Origin: Acidobacteriaceae bacterium
Lineage (GTDB): Bacteria > Acidobacteriota > Terriglobia > Terriglobales > Acidobacteriaceae
Direction of reading: 5' to 3'
DNA: 6,033 bases
NCBI GenBank assembly: GCA_003162255.1
Contig: PMMJ01000263.1
Coordinates: 181 to 6,213 of the forward strand
In this document: positions 1 to 5,480 of the stretch, one piece after another
Position numbering within the stretch: the first letter of the stretch is position 1
How the letters are laid out: each line of letters begins with the position of its first letter
Position numbers and translations under genes: made by a program
The notes under the pieces: model-generated
Seen by the model: only the letters and a program-made list of their open reading frames with translations
Told to the model about the DNA's origin: nothing
The model's database searches: none

Positions 1-171
1 GTTCAGCGCGCCGCGCTCCTTGAAAGAGCCGGTGCGCTGCAGGTTGTCGAGCTTCAGGTAAACCTGGTTGCCGGTGGACTCGGAAAATGTCTCCGAACGC
101 GCGCAGGGCGAGAGGTAGATGGAGTTGCGAATACGGCCCAAGGCGGACTGGATGTCGTTGAGAGTGATCAT
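1..171 (-). CDS. ilvA: Threonine dehydratase (threonine ammonia-lyase), N-terminal 57 residues, cut by window edge
   Basis: This is a PLP-dependent enzyme that deaminates threonine (and serine) to 2-oxobutyrate and ammonia, feeding isoleucine synthesis or threonine breakdown in the cytoplasm. Reading the minus strand from the ATG at 171-169 gives 57 uninterrupted codons to the window edge, beginning MITLNDIQSALGRIRNSIYL. The diagnostic stretch is LDNLQRTGSFKERGALN at residues 41-57. K51 in SFKERGA is the lysine that forms the Schiff base with PLP in this fold-type II family. The short N-terminus and the QRTGSFK wording fit the TdcB-like or medium-length IlvA forms. Which of the two it is depends on a C-terminal regulatory ACT domain that lies outside the window. 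No clear Shine-Dalgarno precedes the ATG. It is transcribed away from the PilZ gene across a 413-base spacer. Family call is firm; biosynthetic versus catabolic role is open. Confidence 0.9.
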   Translation of the reverse strand, partial: MITLNDIQSALGRIRNSIYLSPCARSETFSESTGNQVYLKLDNLQRTGSFKERGALN

Positions 172-303
172 GTTCTAAGCTACGGCTACCCGTGCACAGG
201 ATGGCAACATCTTACCTGAACGCACATTGATTTCCGCACAGGGTCGCCGCTCGCAGGCTGAGGAAGAAGTAATTTCCGCGTCACAACATCACCGCAGCGG
301 CTG

Positions 304-380
304 AAGTCGGCTCTGGAAACAGGGCACTTATGGCAGCGGTGAACCCCTGCGCCACCCAAAATCAGGTGCGATGCCGACTT
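304..380. repeat. Nested inverted-repeat segment, possible dispersed intergenic repeat
   Basis: AAGTCGGC at 304-311 is perfectly matched by its reverse complement GCCGACTT at 373-380. Nested inside are GCAC (324-327) with GTGC (366-369), and GCAG (333-336) with CTGC (347-350). The segment could therefore fold as a long interrupted hairpin of about 77 bases. I infer a dispersed palindromic intergenic element of the kind common in acidobacterial genomes, but copy number cannot be seen from this window. A structured leader RNA is the alternative. Confidence 0.4.
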
Positions 381-410
381 TCTCGTGGCCGGCTCGTCCC
401 GTCTCAGAAG

Positions 411-435
411 ACAGGGCGGGCTCCGCCTCCCTACA
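411..435. repeat. Short GC-rich palindromic element
   Basis: GGCGG (415-419), loop GCT, CCGCC (423-427) forms a perfect 5-bp hairpin. It is flanked by ACAGGG on the left and the imperfect mirror CCCTACAG on the right. The form is that of a small extragenic palindrome. There is no T-run on either side, so it does not look like an intrinsic terminator. Confidence 0.35.
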
Positions 436-500
436 GAGAGGAACGAAAGGGAGCGGGCGAAGCGTTCCGAGTACAACTTCCGTAATGGCACTTTAGGACA

Positions 501-513
501 GGGGCTAGGCCCC
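501..513. repeat. Small hairpin upstream of the PilZ gene
   Basis: GGGGC (501-505), loop TAG, GCCCC (509-513) is a perfect 5-bp stem, followed by the palindrome TTCGAA (514-519). It sits about 70 bases before the PilZ start. It may be part of an untranslated leader or of the upstream palindromic cluster. No function can be assigned. Confidence 0.3.
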
Positions 514-584
514 TTCGAAACCTATGCAACCGTGAAAAAGCCCGTCAGAATAGGATTTTAAGAGGAGTTCATCCCCTGGGTCTC

Positions 585-1295
585 ATGCCTATCTCGACTG
601 GTACCGTTCTCGCCCCTATTCCCGTGCATCGAAAGACGGCTGCCCGCGTCGCGCTGTTTGACCTACCCGACGCGTCGGCGCAGATTTTGACCGAGTGCTT
701 CCGTCAATCCGGAATCGAAACGGTTTCGATCGGGCGCGAACACATAACCCGGCTGCAGCGCGAGAAGTTCGAGGCCTGCGTTTTACCGCTGGGAGAAGCA
801 GCCGGCAGCATTATCGAGCTGGCGCGAGGATCGGCTTCCAACAGCCGGATCATTATTTACGGGCTGGGCGGGTCGGCACAAGACGCCATGCGCTACTCGA
901 AACTGTGCCTCAACGCGGTGTTTCATGAACCGTTGGAGCGGTCAGCGGCGATGAAACTGGTGCGCTCGACGCGAATGTTGGTGCTGCACGAATTTCGCCG
1001 CTACGTGCGCATTCCGGTGATGACGGAGGTCGGAATCGTGATGACCGACGGCGCCCGCATCACCGCCACCAGCCAAGAGATCAGTTCCGGGGGAATGTCA
1101 CTCAAGGGCACTCATGTGCCCGAACAAGGAAGTCAGGTGGAAGTGTCGTTTTCTCTGCTGACGCTGCCGCGCGTCTGGGTGCGCGGGCAGGTCTCGTGGA
1201 AGAATACGAACAAGAGTTTCGGGATTCGCTTTGACTCGACCGACGAGCGGCGGCAACGGCTGCGAGAGTGGATCGTCGCCTACCTGGAAGCCTAG
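585..1295 (+). CDS. PilZ-domain protein with degenerate receiver-like N-terminal domain
   Basis: This is a 236-residue cytoplasmic protein with no signal peptide or membrane segment. The C-terminal part (about 135-235) is a PilZ domain, the family that binds the second messenger c-di-GMP and passes the signal on to motility, polysaccharide or envelope functions. The arginine motif RxxxR is R138 to R142 (RRYVR). The second motif, normally D/NxSxxG, reads E165-I-S-S-G-G170, so the first position is Glu. The closing strand SFGIRF (211-216) is typical. Residues about 20-130 alternate strands and helices like a response-regulator receiver. However, the expected phosphoacceptor Asp after strand 3 (ACVLPLG, 64-70) is absent and the usual K-P is E115-P116, so phosphorylation is unlikely. 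The start is uncertain: AGAGGAG (561-567) is 17 bases from this ATG but 8 bases from an in-frame CTG at 576. The acyltransferase gene follows 70 bases downstream. Target unknown. Confidence 0.85.
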   Translation: MPISTGTVLAPIPVHRKTAARVALFDLPDASAQILTECFRQSGIETVSIGREHITRLQREKFEACVLPLGEAAGSIIELARGSASNSRIIIYGLGGSAQDAMRYSKLCLNAVFHEPLERSAAMKLVRSTRMLVLHEFRRYVRIPVMTEVGIVMTDGARITATSQEISSGGMSLKGTHVPEQGSQVEVSFSLLTLPRVWVRGQVSWKNTNKSFGIRFDSTDERRQRLREWIVAYLEA

Positions 1296-1315
1296 GAAGA
1301 CCGCGCTTTCGGCCA

Positions 1316-1336
1316 TCAGCTCTCAGCTTTCAGTTA
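1316..1336 (+). repeat. Three imperfect 7-bp tandem repeats
   Basis: TCAGCTC (1316-1322), TCAGCTT (1323-1329) and TCAGTTA (1330-1336) are consecutive heptamers sharing TCAG. They lie in the 70-base spacer between the PilZ gene and the acyltransferase gene, immediately upstream of its putative -10 box. They may be a decayed microsatellite. A role as a regulator site is possible but unsupported. Confidence 0.4.
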
Positions 1337-1353
1337 AACCTCTCCTTCCCGGC

Positions 1354-1359
1354 TACAAT
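1354..1359 (+). promoter_or_regulatory. Putative -10 box (TACAAT) for the acyltransferase gene
   Basis: TACAAT matches the sigma-70-type -10 consensus at 5 of 6 positions. It ends 6 bases before the GTG at 1366, so transcription would begin at or next to the start codon and the mRNA would be leaderless or nearly so. No Shine-Dalgarno is present, which fits. The -35 region is poor (CAGTTA at 17-base spacing). Co-transcription from the PilZ gene is also possible. Confidence 0.4.
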
Positions 1360-1365
1360 ATCGGC

Positions 1366-2118
1366 GTGAGTTCTTCCTCAACTGCGGTCGAGCCGGAACA
1401 GCCTTCTGTCCTGGAAACGCCCCGATTCTCGCTGCGGCAGAGAATTCTTTTGTGGCTCATCGGTTGGGCGAACTATCTGGCGATTTCGCTGATCGGTCCG
1501 ACGCTCCGCTATTCCATATCGTGGGAAGAGCCGCCTTCGCCTCCGGACGCGACTTACGAAAAGCGGGTGATCTATTCGTTCTGGCACCGGGCAGTATTTG
1601 CCAGCGCGTGGCTATGGAGAAGAACCGGCATCGCGGTGATGGTGAGCCGCAGCTTCGACGGGGAATACATCGCTCGGACCATTGAAAAGCTTGGCTTCGT
1701 CGCGGTGCGTGGATCGAGCAGTCGCGGAGGCGCGCAAGCCTTGCTGGGATTGAAGAGCCAACTGGAACAGGGCAACCTGGTGGCGTTCACGATTGACGGT
1801 CCGCGCGGGCCGAAATACGTGGCCAAGCCCGGCCCGGTGCTGCTGTCACGTGCCAGCGCCTTTCCCATGGCGGCGTTCTATGTCGCGCTCAGCCATGCCT
1901 GGGTACTGAATACATGGGATGCGCTGCTGATCCCAAAACCGTTTTCGAAAGCGCTGGTGCGCTTCAGCGCCAAGGTGCAAGTTCCCGCCGACGCCGATGA
2001 TGCGCAGATGGCGGAGTTTCACCGGCAGTTGCAAGCCGCGCTCGAACGCGTCACCCGTTTCGCCGAGGAGCATGTTGCGCGAGTAGGAGCGCCGGAGTTT
2101 CCTATCATTAAGAACTAG
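1366..2118 (+). CDS. DUF374-family lysophospholipid / lipid A-type acyltransferase
   Basis: A membrane-associated acyltransferase of the DUF374 branch of the LPLAT superfamily, which transfers acyl chains to a lysophospholipid or lipid A-like acceptor. Read from the GTG at 1366 it has 250 residues. Visible features are a hydrophobic N-terminal segment (about 27-46, likely membrane anchor), FWHR at 73-76 carrying the family histidine, SRSFDGEYIA (94-103), GSSSRGG (116-122) and the acceptor-site-like motif DGPRGPK (144-150). The reading frame is open further upstream to an ATG at 1231, but that start would overlap the PilZ gene by 65 bases and add 45 low-complexity residues, so GTG is preferred. 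Established: the LpxJ lipid A secondary acyltransferases of Helicobacter and Campylobacter belong to DUF374. Inferred: a similar envelope-lipid role here; the acceptor cannot be deduced. A palindromic element begins 2 bases after the stop. Confidence 0.85.
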   Translation: MSSSSTAVEPEQPSVLETPRFSLRQRILLWLIGWANYLAISLIGPTLRYSISWEEPPSPPDATYEKRVIYSFWHRAVFASAWLWRRTGIAVMVSRSFDGEYIARTIEKLGFVAVRGSSSRGGAQALLGLKSQLEQGNLVAFTIDGPRGPKYVAKPGPVLLSRASAFPMAAFYVALSHAWVLNTWDALLIPKPFSKALVRFSAKVQVPADADDAQMAEFHRQLQAALERVTRFAEEHVARVGAPEFPIIKN

Positions 2119-2120
2119 CA

Positions 2121-2183
2121 AGTGGAGAGCCGGGTCCCCGCCCGGCCGCCCGAACGGACGGGCGAAACGCCCGTCGCTCCACT
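2121..2183. repeat. Cloverleaf-like palindromic element after the acyltransferase gene
   Basis: AGTGGAG (2121-2127) pairs with CTCCACT (2177-2183), enclosing two hairpins. These are GCCGGG (2129-2134) with CCCGGC (2141-2146), and GACGGGCG (2157-2164), loop AAA, CGCCCGTC (2168-2175). CGCCCG at 2147-2152 can alternatively pair with CGGGCG at 2159-2164. The result is a compact three-stem fold in DNA or RNA, placed 2 bases past a stop codon. It resembles extragenic palindromes of the REP/BIME kind. It may slow transcription or protect mRNA ends, but lacks a following T-run and so is not a classic intrinsic terminator. Confidence 0.7.
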
Positions 2184-2188
2184 CGCGT

Positions 2189-2218
2189 TTGACTTTGCAA
2201 CGGACTGCCCGGTAAATT
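2189..2218 (+). promoter_or_regulatory. Putative promoter of the riboswitch-btuB transcript
   Basis: TTGACT (2189-2194) matches the -35 consensus at 5 of 6 positions. After an 18-base spacer, TAAATT (2213-2218) matches the -10 at 4 of 6. Transcription would start near 2225, about 30 bases before the first riboswitch stem. The site lies between the palindromic element and the riboswitch, where a promoter for btuB is expected. The -10 is only moderate. Confidence 0.4.
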
Positions 2219-2254
2219 TGCTGAGCTGCTGTTTTTTGTTCTTTCTCAAAATTA

Positions 2255-2480
2255 GGTTCGCGCATGATCGTAGGCCAGCGACACGCTGGCGCTATGGGAA
2301 GCGGGTGCAAATCCCGCGCTGCCGCGCAACTGTAAGCGAGGAAATCGCAACCGGTCACTGGGGCTGCCCAAGAAAAGGACAACCCGGGAAGGCCGGTTGT
2401 AGTAGCCGAACGCTGGGCTGAAGCTCATTCGAGCGAAAGCTCACGTTCTGACTCGCAAAGCCAGGAGACCGGCGTGAACC
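2255..2480 (+). promoter_or_regulatory. Cobalamin riboswitch upstream of btuB
   Basis: A cis-acting leader RNA that binds a B12 cofactor and represses the downstream gene when it is abundant. The closing stem P1 pairs 2255-2263 (GGTTCGCGC) with 2472-2480 (GCGTGAACC) over 9 positions, one of them G-U. The conserved B12-box form AGCCAGGAGACC is at 2459-2470. The core GGGTGCAAATCCCGC (2303-2317) followed by GCTGCCGCGCAACTGTAAG (2318-2336) is the family signature. A stem GCAACCGG (2347-2354) with CCGGTTGT (2393-2400) encloses the CACTG element (2356-2360) and GGGAAGG. A peripheral arm is closed by GAACG (2408-2412) with CGTTC (2444-2448) and contains GAGC-GAAA-GCTC (2431-2442). The element lies 40 bases upstream of a TonB-dependent receptor, the classical btuB arrangement. 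Confidence 0.95.
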
Positions 2481-2493
2481 GCCCACACCAACC

Positions 2494-2513
2494 CCTTTCG
2501 CGTGATAAAGGAG
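2494..2513 (+). promoter_or_regulatory. btuB ribosome binding site and likely sequestering hairpin
   Basis: AAAGGAG at 2507-2513 is a strong Shine-Dalgarno, 7 bases before the ATG at 2521. CCTTT at 2494-2498 can pair with AAAGG at 2507-2511 across an 8-base loop and would hide it. CTTTCGC at 2495-2501, which contains part of that anti-Shine-Dalgarno strand, is perfectly complementary to GCGAAAG at 2433-2439 inside the riboswitch. No run of Ts follows, so translational rather than transcriptional control is inferred. Confidence 0.6.
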
Positions 2514-2520
2514 ACGTGAC

Positions 2521-4701
2521 ATGCGGTTTTCCAGTGTATTCGCCAGTGTATTTTTTCTCTTGGCCATCGGTCTGGTGGCTATCGCTTCCGCCGAAATCAA
2601 AATCAAGGTTGTCGATCCTCAGGACGCCGTCGTCACTGGCGCCGAAGTGCAATTGCTCAAGCTGGGGAAACCCGTTCCCGCCGCCGTGCAAAGCACATCC
2701 GCCGAAGGGCTGGTGGTTTTTCGAGGGGAGGCATCGAGCTCTTATCGAATCCAGGTGCTGGCTCCGGGCTTCGCGGCAGAGATGGTGGACCTTTCCCCAA
2801 CTGCTGACGTCATCACCATCAAACTCCGCCTGGCAACGGCAGCGGAAACCGTGGTAGTGACCGCGACCCGCACTCCAGTTCCGAGCCAGGCTGCGGGCGC
2901 CGATGTCGACACTCTGAGCGGCCAGCAGTTGGAAGCCATGCAGCCGGTGGCCGCGGACGACGCCATGCGTTTCCTGCCGGGCGCGGTCGTGAATACGGCG
3001 GGACAACGCGGCGGAATCTCGTCTCTATTTGTTCGCGGCGGCGACTCCACTTACAACAAAGTAATTGTCGATGGCGTGACCATTAACGAACCCGGCGGCA
3101 CGTTTGATTTTGGCACCCTGGCCCTGGCGCAAGCGGACCGTGTGGAGTTTGTGCGGGGCGCGCAGAGCACTTTGTACGGCACCGATGCCATGACCAGCGT
3201 AGTGCAGGTGTGGACGCGTACCGGAAGCATGCCGATTCCTGAATTACGCTTTGGCGGAGACGGAGGAAATTTCGGAACGGCCAACGGCTACGCGTCTTTG
3301 GCCGGCGCCCACAAACGCTTCGACTATAACTTTTTCGGCGATCAGTTCAACAGCAGCGGGCAGGGCGTGAACGACTCTTATTCGGATTCGCTGCAGGGCG
3401 CGAATGTTGGCGTGGCTGTAAACGACGAAGTTGCGTTACGAGTGCGCGTGCGACACTCGAACAGTCATACAGGAGTGCCAGGCGAATGGGATTTCAACGG
3501 CGATCCTCTTCAGCCGCCAGATCCCTATGAATGGTCGCAGTATAACAATCTGCTAGGCAGCTTCGAACTGGGAGTTGCCGCGCCGAATGGATGGCAGCAC
3601 CATTTCACGGGTTTCGACTATCTGTATCGCTACAACGAATTAAACGTGAATGGCGACCCTGCCCGCATTGACGACTTTCCGTCTCACGAAGTCGACCGTA
3701 TCAACCGCGTGGGATTTGAATACCAGGGCGATTACTCCGAGCGAACCTGGGCTCATACGACTTTCGGATATCGCATCGAAAATGAAAACGGATTTGTGGG
3801 CGACGTGAACTTTGGTCAAACTCACGGCCAACGCCTGAACAATGATCTGTACGCTCAGCAACAGCTGACCATAGGCCGCTTGACGGCTATCGCTGGCGGA
3901 CGCTTCGTTCACAACAGCGCCTTTGGAAATACGGAGGTGCCACGCGTGGCGCTCACTCTGCTGGCGCTCCGTGGCGGTGAAGTCTTTTCCGGTACGCGGC
4001 TCCGCTTTTCGTACTCTACGGGATTCAAAGAGCCGCGCCTCGAAGAGACCTTCGCTGGTCCTCCCTATTCCTTAGCGAATCCCGGTCTAAAACCGGAGCG
4101 CGTGCGCGCCTTCGAAGCGGGGATTGCGCAGGATTTCTACAAGGGCAGATACACTTTGAATGCGACCTATTTCAACAATCTGTTTCGCGACCAGATCAAC
4201 TATGAAGAGATCGATCTCGTCAATTTCATTGGAGAGTATCTCAACGTCAACAAAGCCTTCGCACAAGGTGCGGAGGTCGAGCTGCAAGCCAAACTTCGGA
4301 GCAGGTTGTCACTCAACGCTGCATATACGTACACTTCCACCGAGATTCTCGACAATCCCGCTCCCATCGATCCGCTATACAACCCCGGCATGCCACTGTT
4401 GCGCCGTCCGAAACATTCCGCCACGGTTTTGTTGTCGTACCTCGGTCGTCGTTGGGGTGCGGACCTTGGCGGAAGCTTCGTGGGCCGTCGCCCAGACGAC
4501 GACTTTGACGGCCTCAACATCTTGCACGCCGCCGGTTATGCGCGCGTCGATCTGGGCGGTTGGTATGCGATCAACTCGCGAATTACCGCATATGCGAATG
4601 TCGCGAACGCCCTCAACGATCACTACAACGAGGTGGTGGGATATCCGGCCTTGACGGCCAACTTCCGCGCGGGAATGAGGTTTCGCATCGGAGGCGAGTA
4701 A
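2521..4701 (+). CDS. btuB: TonB-dependent outer-membrane vitamin B12 receptor (BtuB-like)
   Basis: Outer-membrane importer of cobalamin, powered by TonB-ExbBD. The protein has 726 residues; E. coli BtuB has about 614. A Sec signal peptide ends at an ASA|E site (A24/E25). Residues about 25-105 form a carboxypeptidase-regulatory-like beta domain (PDGxxVTGAEVQL-type), absent from E. coli BtuB and accounting for most of the extra length. A TonB-box-like ETVVVTATRT is at 109-118. The plug spans about 120-235, with FVRGGDSTYNKVIVDGV (170-186) and VEFVRGAQSTLYGTDAM (208-224). The rest is the beta-barrel, including the common LANPGLKPERV motif late in the sequence, and it ends in FRIGGE rather than the usual terminal aromatic residue. 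The B12 specificity is taken from the riboswitch directly upstream, which is strong context; the sequence alone says only TonB-dependent receptor. Start chosen by AAAGGAG 7 bases upstream and the signal peptide. The stop lies 2 bases from the end of the converging aldolase gene. Confidence 0.92.
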   Translation: MRFSSVFASVFFLLAIGLVAIASAEIKIKVVDPQDAVVTGAEVQLLKLGKPVPAAVQSTSAEGLVVFRGEASSSYRIQVLAPGFAAEMVDLSPTADVITIKLRLATAAETVVVTATRTPVPSQAAGADVDTLSGQQLEAMQPVAADDAMRFLPGAVVNTAGQRGGISSLFVRGGDSTYNKVIVDGVTINEPGGTFDFGTLALAQADRVEFVRGAQSTLYGTDAMTSVVQVWTRTGSMPIPELRFGGDGGNFGTANGYASLAGAHKRFDYNFFGDQFNSSGQGVNDSYSDSLQGANVGVAVNDEVALRVRVRHSNSHTGVPGEWDFNGDPLQPPDPYEWSQYNNLLGSFELGVAAPNGWQHHFTGFDYLYRYNELNVNGDPARIDDFPSHEVDRINRVGFEYQGDYSERTWAHTTFGYRIENENGFVGDVNFGQTHGQRLNNDLYAQQQLTIGRLTAIAGGRFVHNSAFGNTEVPRVALTLLALRGGEVFSGTRLRFSYSTGFKEPRLEETFAGPPYSLANPGLKPERVRAFEAGIAQDFYKGRYTLNATYFNNLFRDQINYEEIDLVNFIGEYLNVNKAFAQGAEVELQAKLRSRLSLNAAYTYTSTEILDNPAPIDPLYNPGMPLLRRPKHSATVLLSYLGRRWGADLGGSFVGRRPDDDFDGLNILHAAGYARVDLGGWYAINSRITAYANVANALNDHYNEVVGYPALTANFRAGMRFRIGGE

Positions 4702-4703
4702 AT

Positions 4704-5459
4704 CTAGCGGCGGCTGCCGGTCGTCTCTTGCGACTCGTCGTCGGACTGCAGATCGCCGGATAGAAGAGTATCCGGCGCGGCCGGCCTGCGGGGCGGCGCG
4801 GGGGTTACTCCGCCGAAGTAGCGGAGACGTACCTCGTGGAGTTTCTCCACTTCTTTTTCGCCCAGCGGTTGCTCGTTGCCGAGCATGTGCGTCACTAGCG
4901 CGATTTTCGCGAAGTGCTCCACCGTCTCCATTTTCATGTAGGCGTTTTCGAGCGAGGATCCAAACGTCACCACCCCGTGATTCGCCATCAGGATGGCGTC
5001 ATGGTTCGGAATCAAGGGCGCGAGAGCATCGGTCAACTCGGGCGTCCCCGGAGTGCCGTAGCGGGCCAGCGGGATCGAGCCCAAGCCCACGACCACCTCG
5101 CACACCAGTGGACGGGCCAGATCGTATCCCGACGCGGCAAACCCGGTGGCGGTCGGCGGGTGCGCGTGGACGATGCCATTTACGTCGGGGCGCAGGCGGT
5201 AAATCAGCAAGTGCATGGCGATCTCGGTCGAAACTGCGCGCTTGCCCGCGAGGCGTTTCCCGTCCATATCCACAATCACCATGTCGGAAGCGCGCATCCT
5301 GCCCTTGCATATACAGGTGGGAGTCACCAGCAGCTTTCTTTCGTCGATACGGACGGACAGGTTCCCGTCGGTGGCCGCGACAAAACCGTTTTCGTGCAGC
5401 AGGCGTCCGTACTGCACAATTGCAAGTCGATGTTGACGGTCCTTAGCCATTAAAACCAA
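4704..5459 (-). CDS. Class II aldolase/adducin-family protein (L-fuculose-phosphate aldolase-like)
   Basis: A cytoplasmic, zinc-dependent enzyme expected to cleave a sugar 1-phosphate into dihydroxyacetone phosphate and an aldehyde. It has 251 residues. The family phosphate-site motif TDGNLSVR is at 30-37. STE (77-79) carries the catalytic Glu, E79. HAH supplies zinc ligands H98 and H100, and ANHG supplies H161. This pattern matches FucA of E. coli, but AraD, RhaD and MtnB share the fold, so the substrate is not fixed. No sugar kinase or isomerase gene is adjacent to help. Residues from about 216 on (GGVTPAPPRRPAAPD onward) are a Pro-rich then acidic tail beyond the catalytic core and probably disordered. 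The ATG at 5459 has GGGG a few bases upstream; an ATG three codons in (5450) is an alternative start. It converges on btuB, with no terminator visible between the two. Confidence 0.88.
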   Translation of the reverse strand: MVLMAKDRQHRLAIVQYGRLLHENGFVAATDGNLSVRIDERKLLVTPTCICKGRMRASDMVIVDMDGKRLAGKRAVSTEIAMHLLIYRLRPDVNGIVHAHPPTATGFAASGYDLARPLVCEVVVGLGSIPLARYGTPGTPELTDALAPLIPNHDAILMANHGVVTFGSSLENAYMKMETVEHFAKIALVTHMLGNEQPLGEKEVEKLHEVRLRYFGGVTPAPPRRPAAPDTLLSGDLQSDDESQETTGSRR

Positions 5460-5480
5460 CCATTAAAACCCCGCGCCGTT

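Larger units (their letters stand above)
172..584. other. Gene-free divergent intergenic region
   Basis: This spacer lies between the divergent threonine dehydratase and PilZ genes. I see no convincing gene in it. The one long minus-strand frame (GTG at 491 down to 186) is rich in Arg, Ser and Cys, has no recognisable domain and runs through the palindromic elements, so I treat it as non-coding. The region holds an inverted-repeat-bounded segment at 304-380 and small GC-rich hairpins at 415-427 and 501-513. Near the PilZ end a weak -10-like TAGGAT (551-556) and a Shine-Dalgarno-like AGAGGAG (561-567) are visible. I found no good -35 partner for TAGGAT and no confident promoter for the minus-strand gene. 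Confidence 0.6.

Noticed and set aside
186..491. Minus-strand open frame of 101 codons in the divergent spacer
   Set aside because: It starts at GTG without a good ribosome binding site, has an Arg/Ser/Cys-rich composition and no domain, and spans the palindromic elements. Most likely non-coding.
1231..1365. Upstream ATG extension of the acyltransferase
   Set aside because: It would overlap the PilZ gene by 65 bases and add 45 low-complexity residues that include translated spacer repeat. The GTG at 1366 fits the domain start and the -10 box better.
2223..2246. Intrinsic terminator ending in the T-run at 2231-2237
   Set aside because: No stable GC hairpin directly precedes the T-run, and the run lies downstream of the likely btuB promoter.
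1846..2382. Minus-strand 178-codon frame across the acyltransferase 3' end and the riboswitch
   Set aside because: It is antisense to a well-supported gene, a palindromic element and the riboswitch, and has no recognisable domain.
2122..2421. Plus-strand 99-codon frame over the palindrome and riboswitch
   Set aside because: Its sequence is explained by the structured RNA and the palindromic element; no protein family resemblance.
2425..3006. Minus-strand 193-codon frame opposite the btuB 5' end
   Set aside because: Shadow of the btuB coding strand and the riboswitch; no signal peptide, domain or ribosome binding site.
4914..5453. Plus-strand 179-codon frame opposite the aldolase
   Set aside because: Antisense shadow of a gene with intact catalytic and zinc residues; composition typical of a shadow frame.
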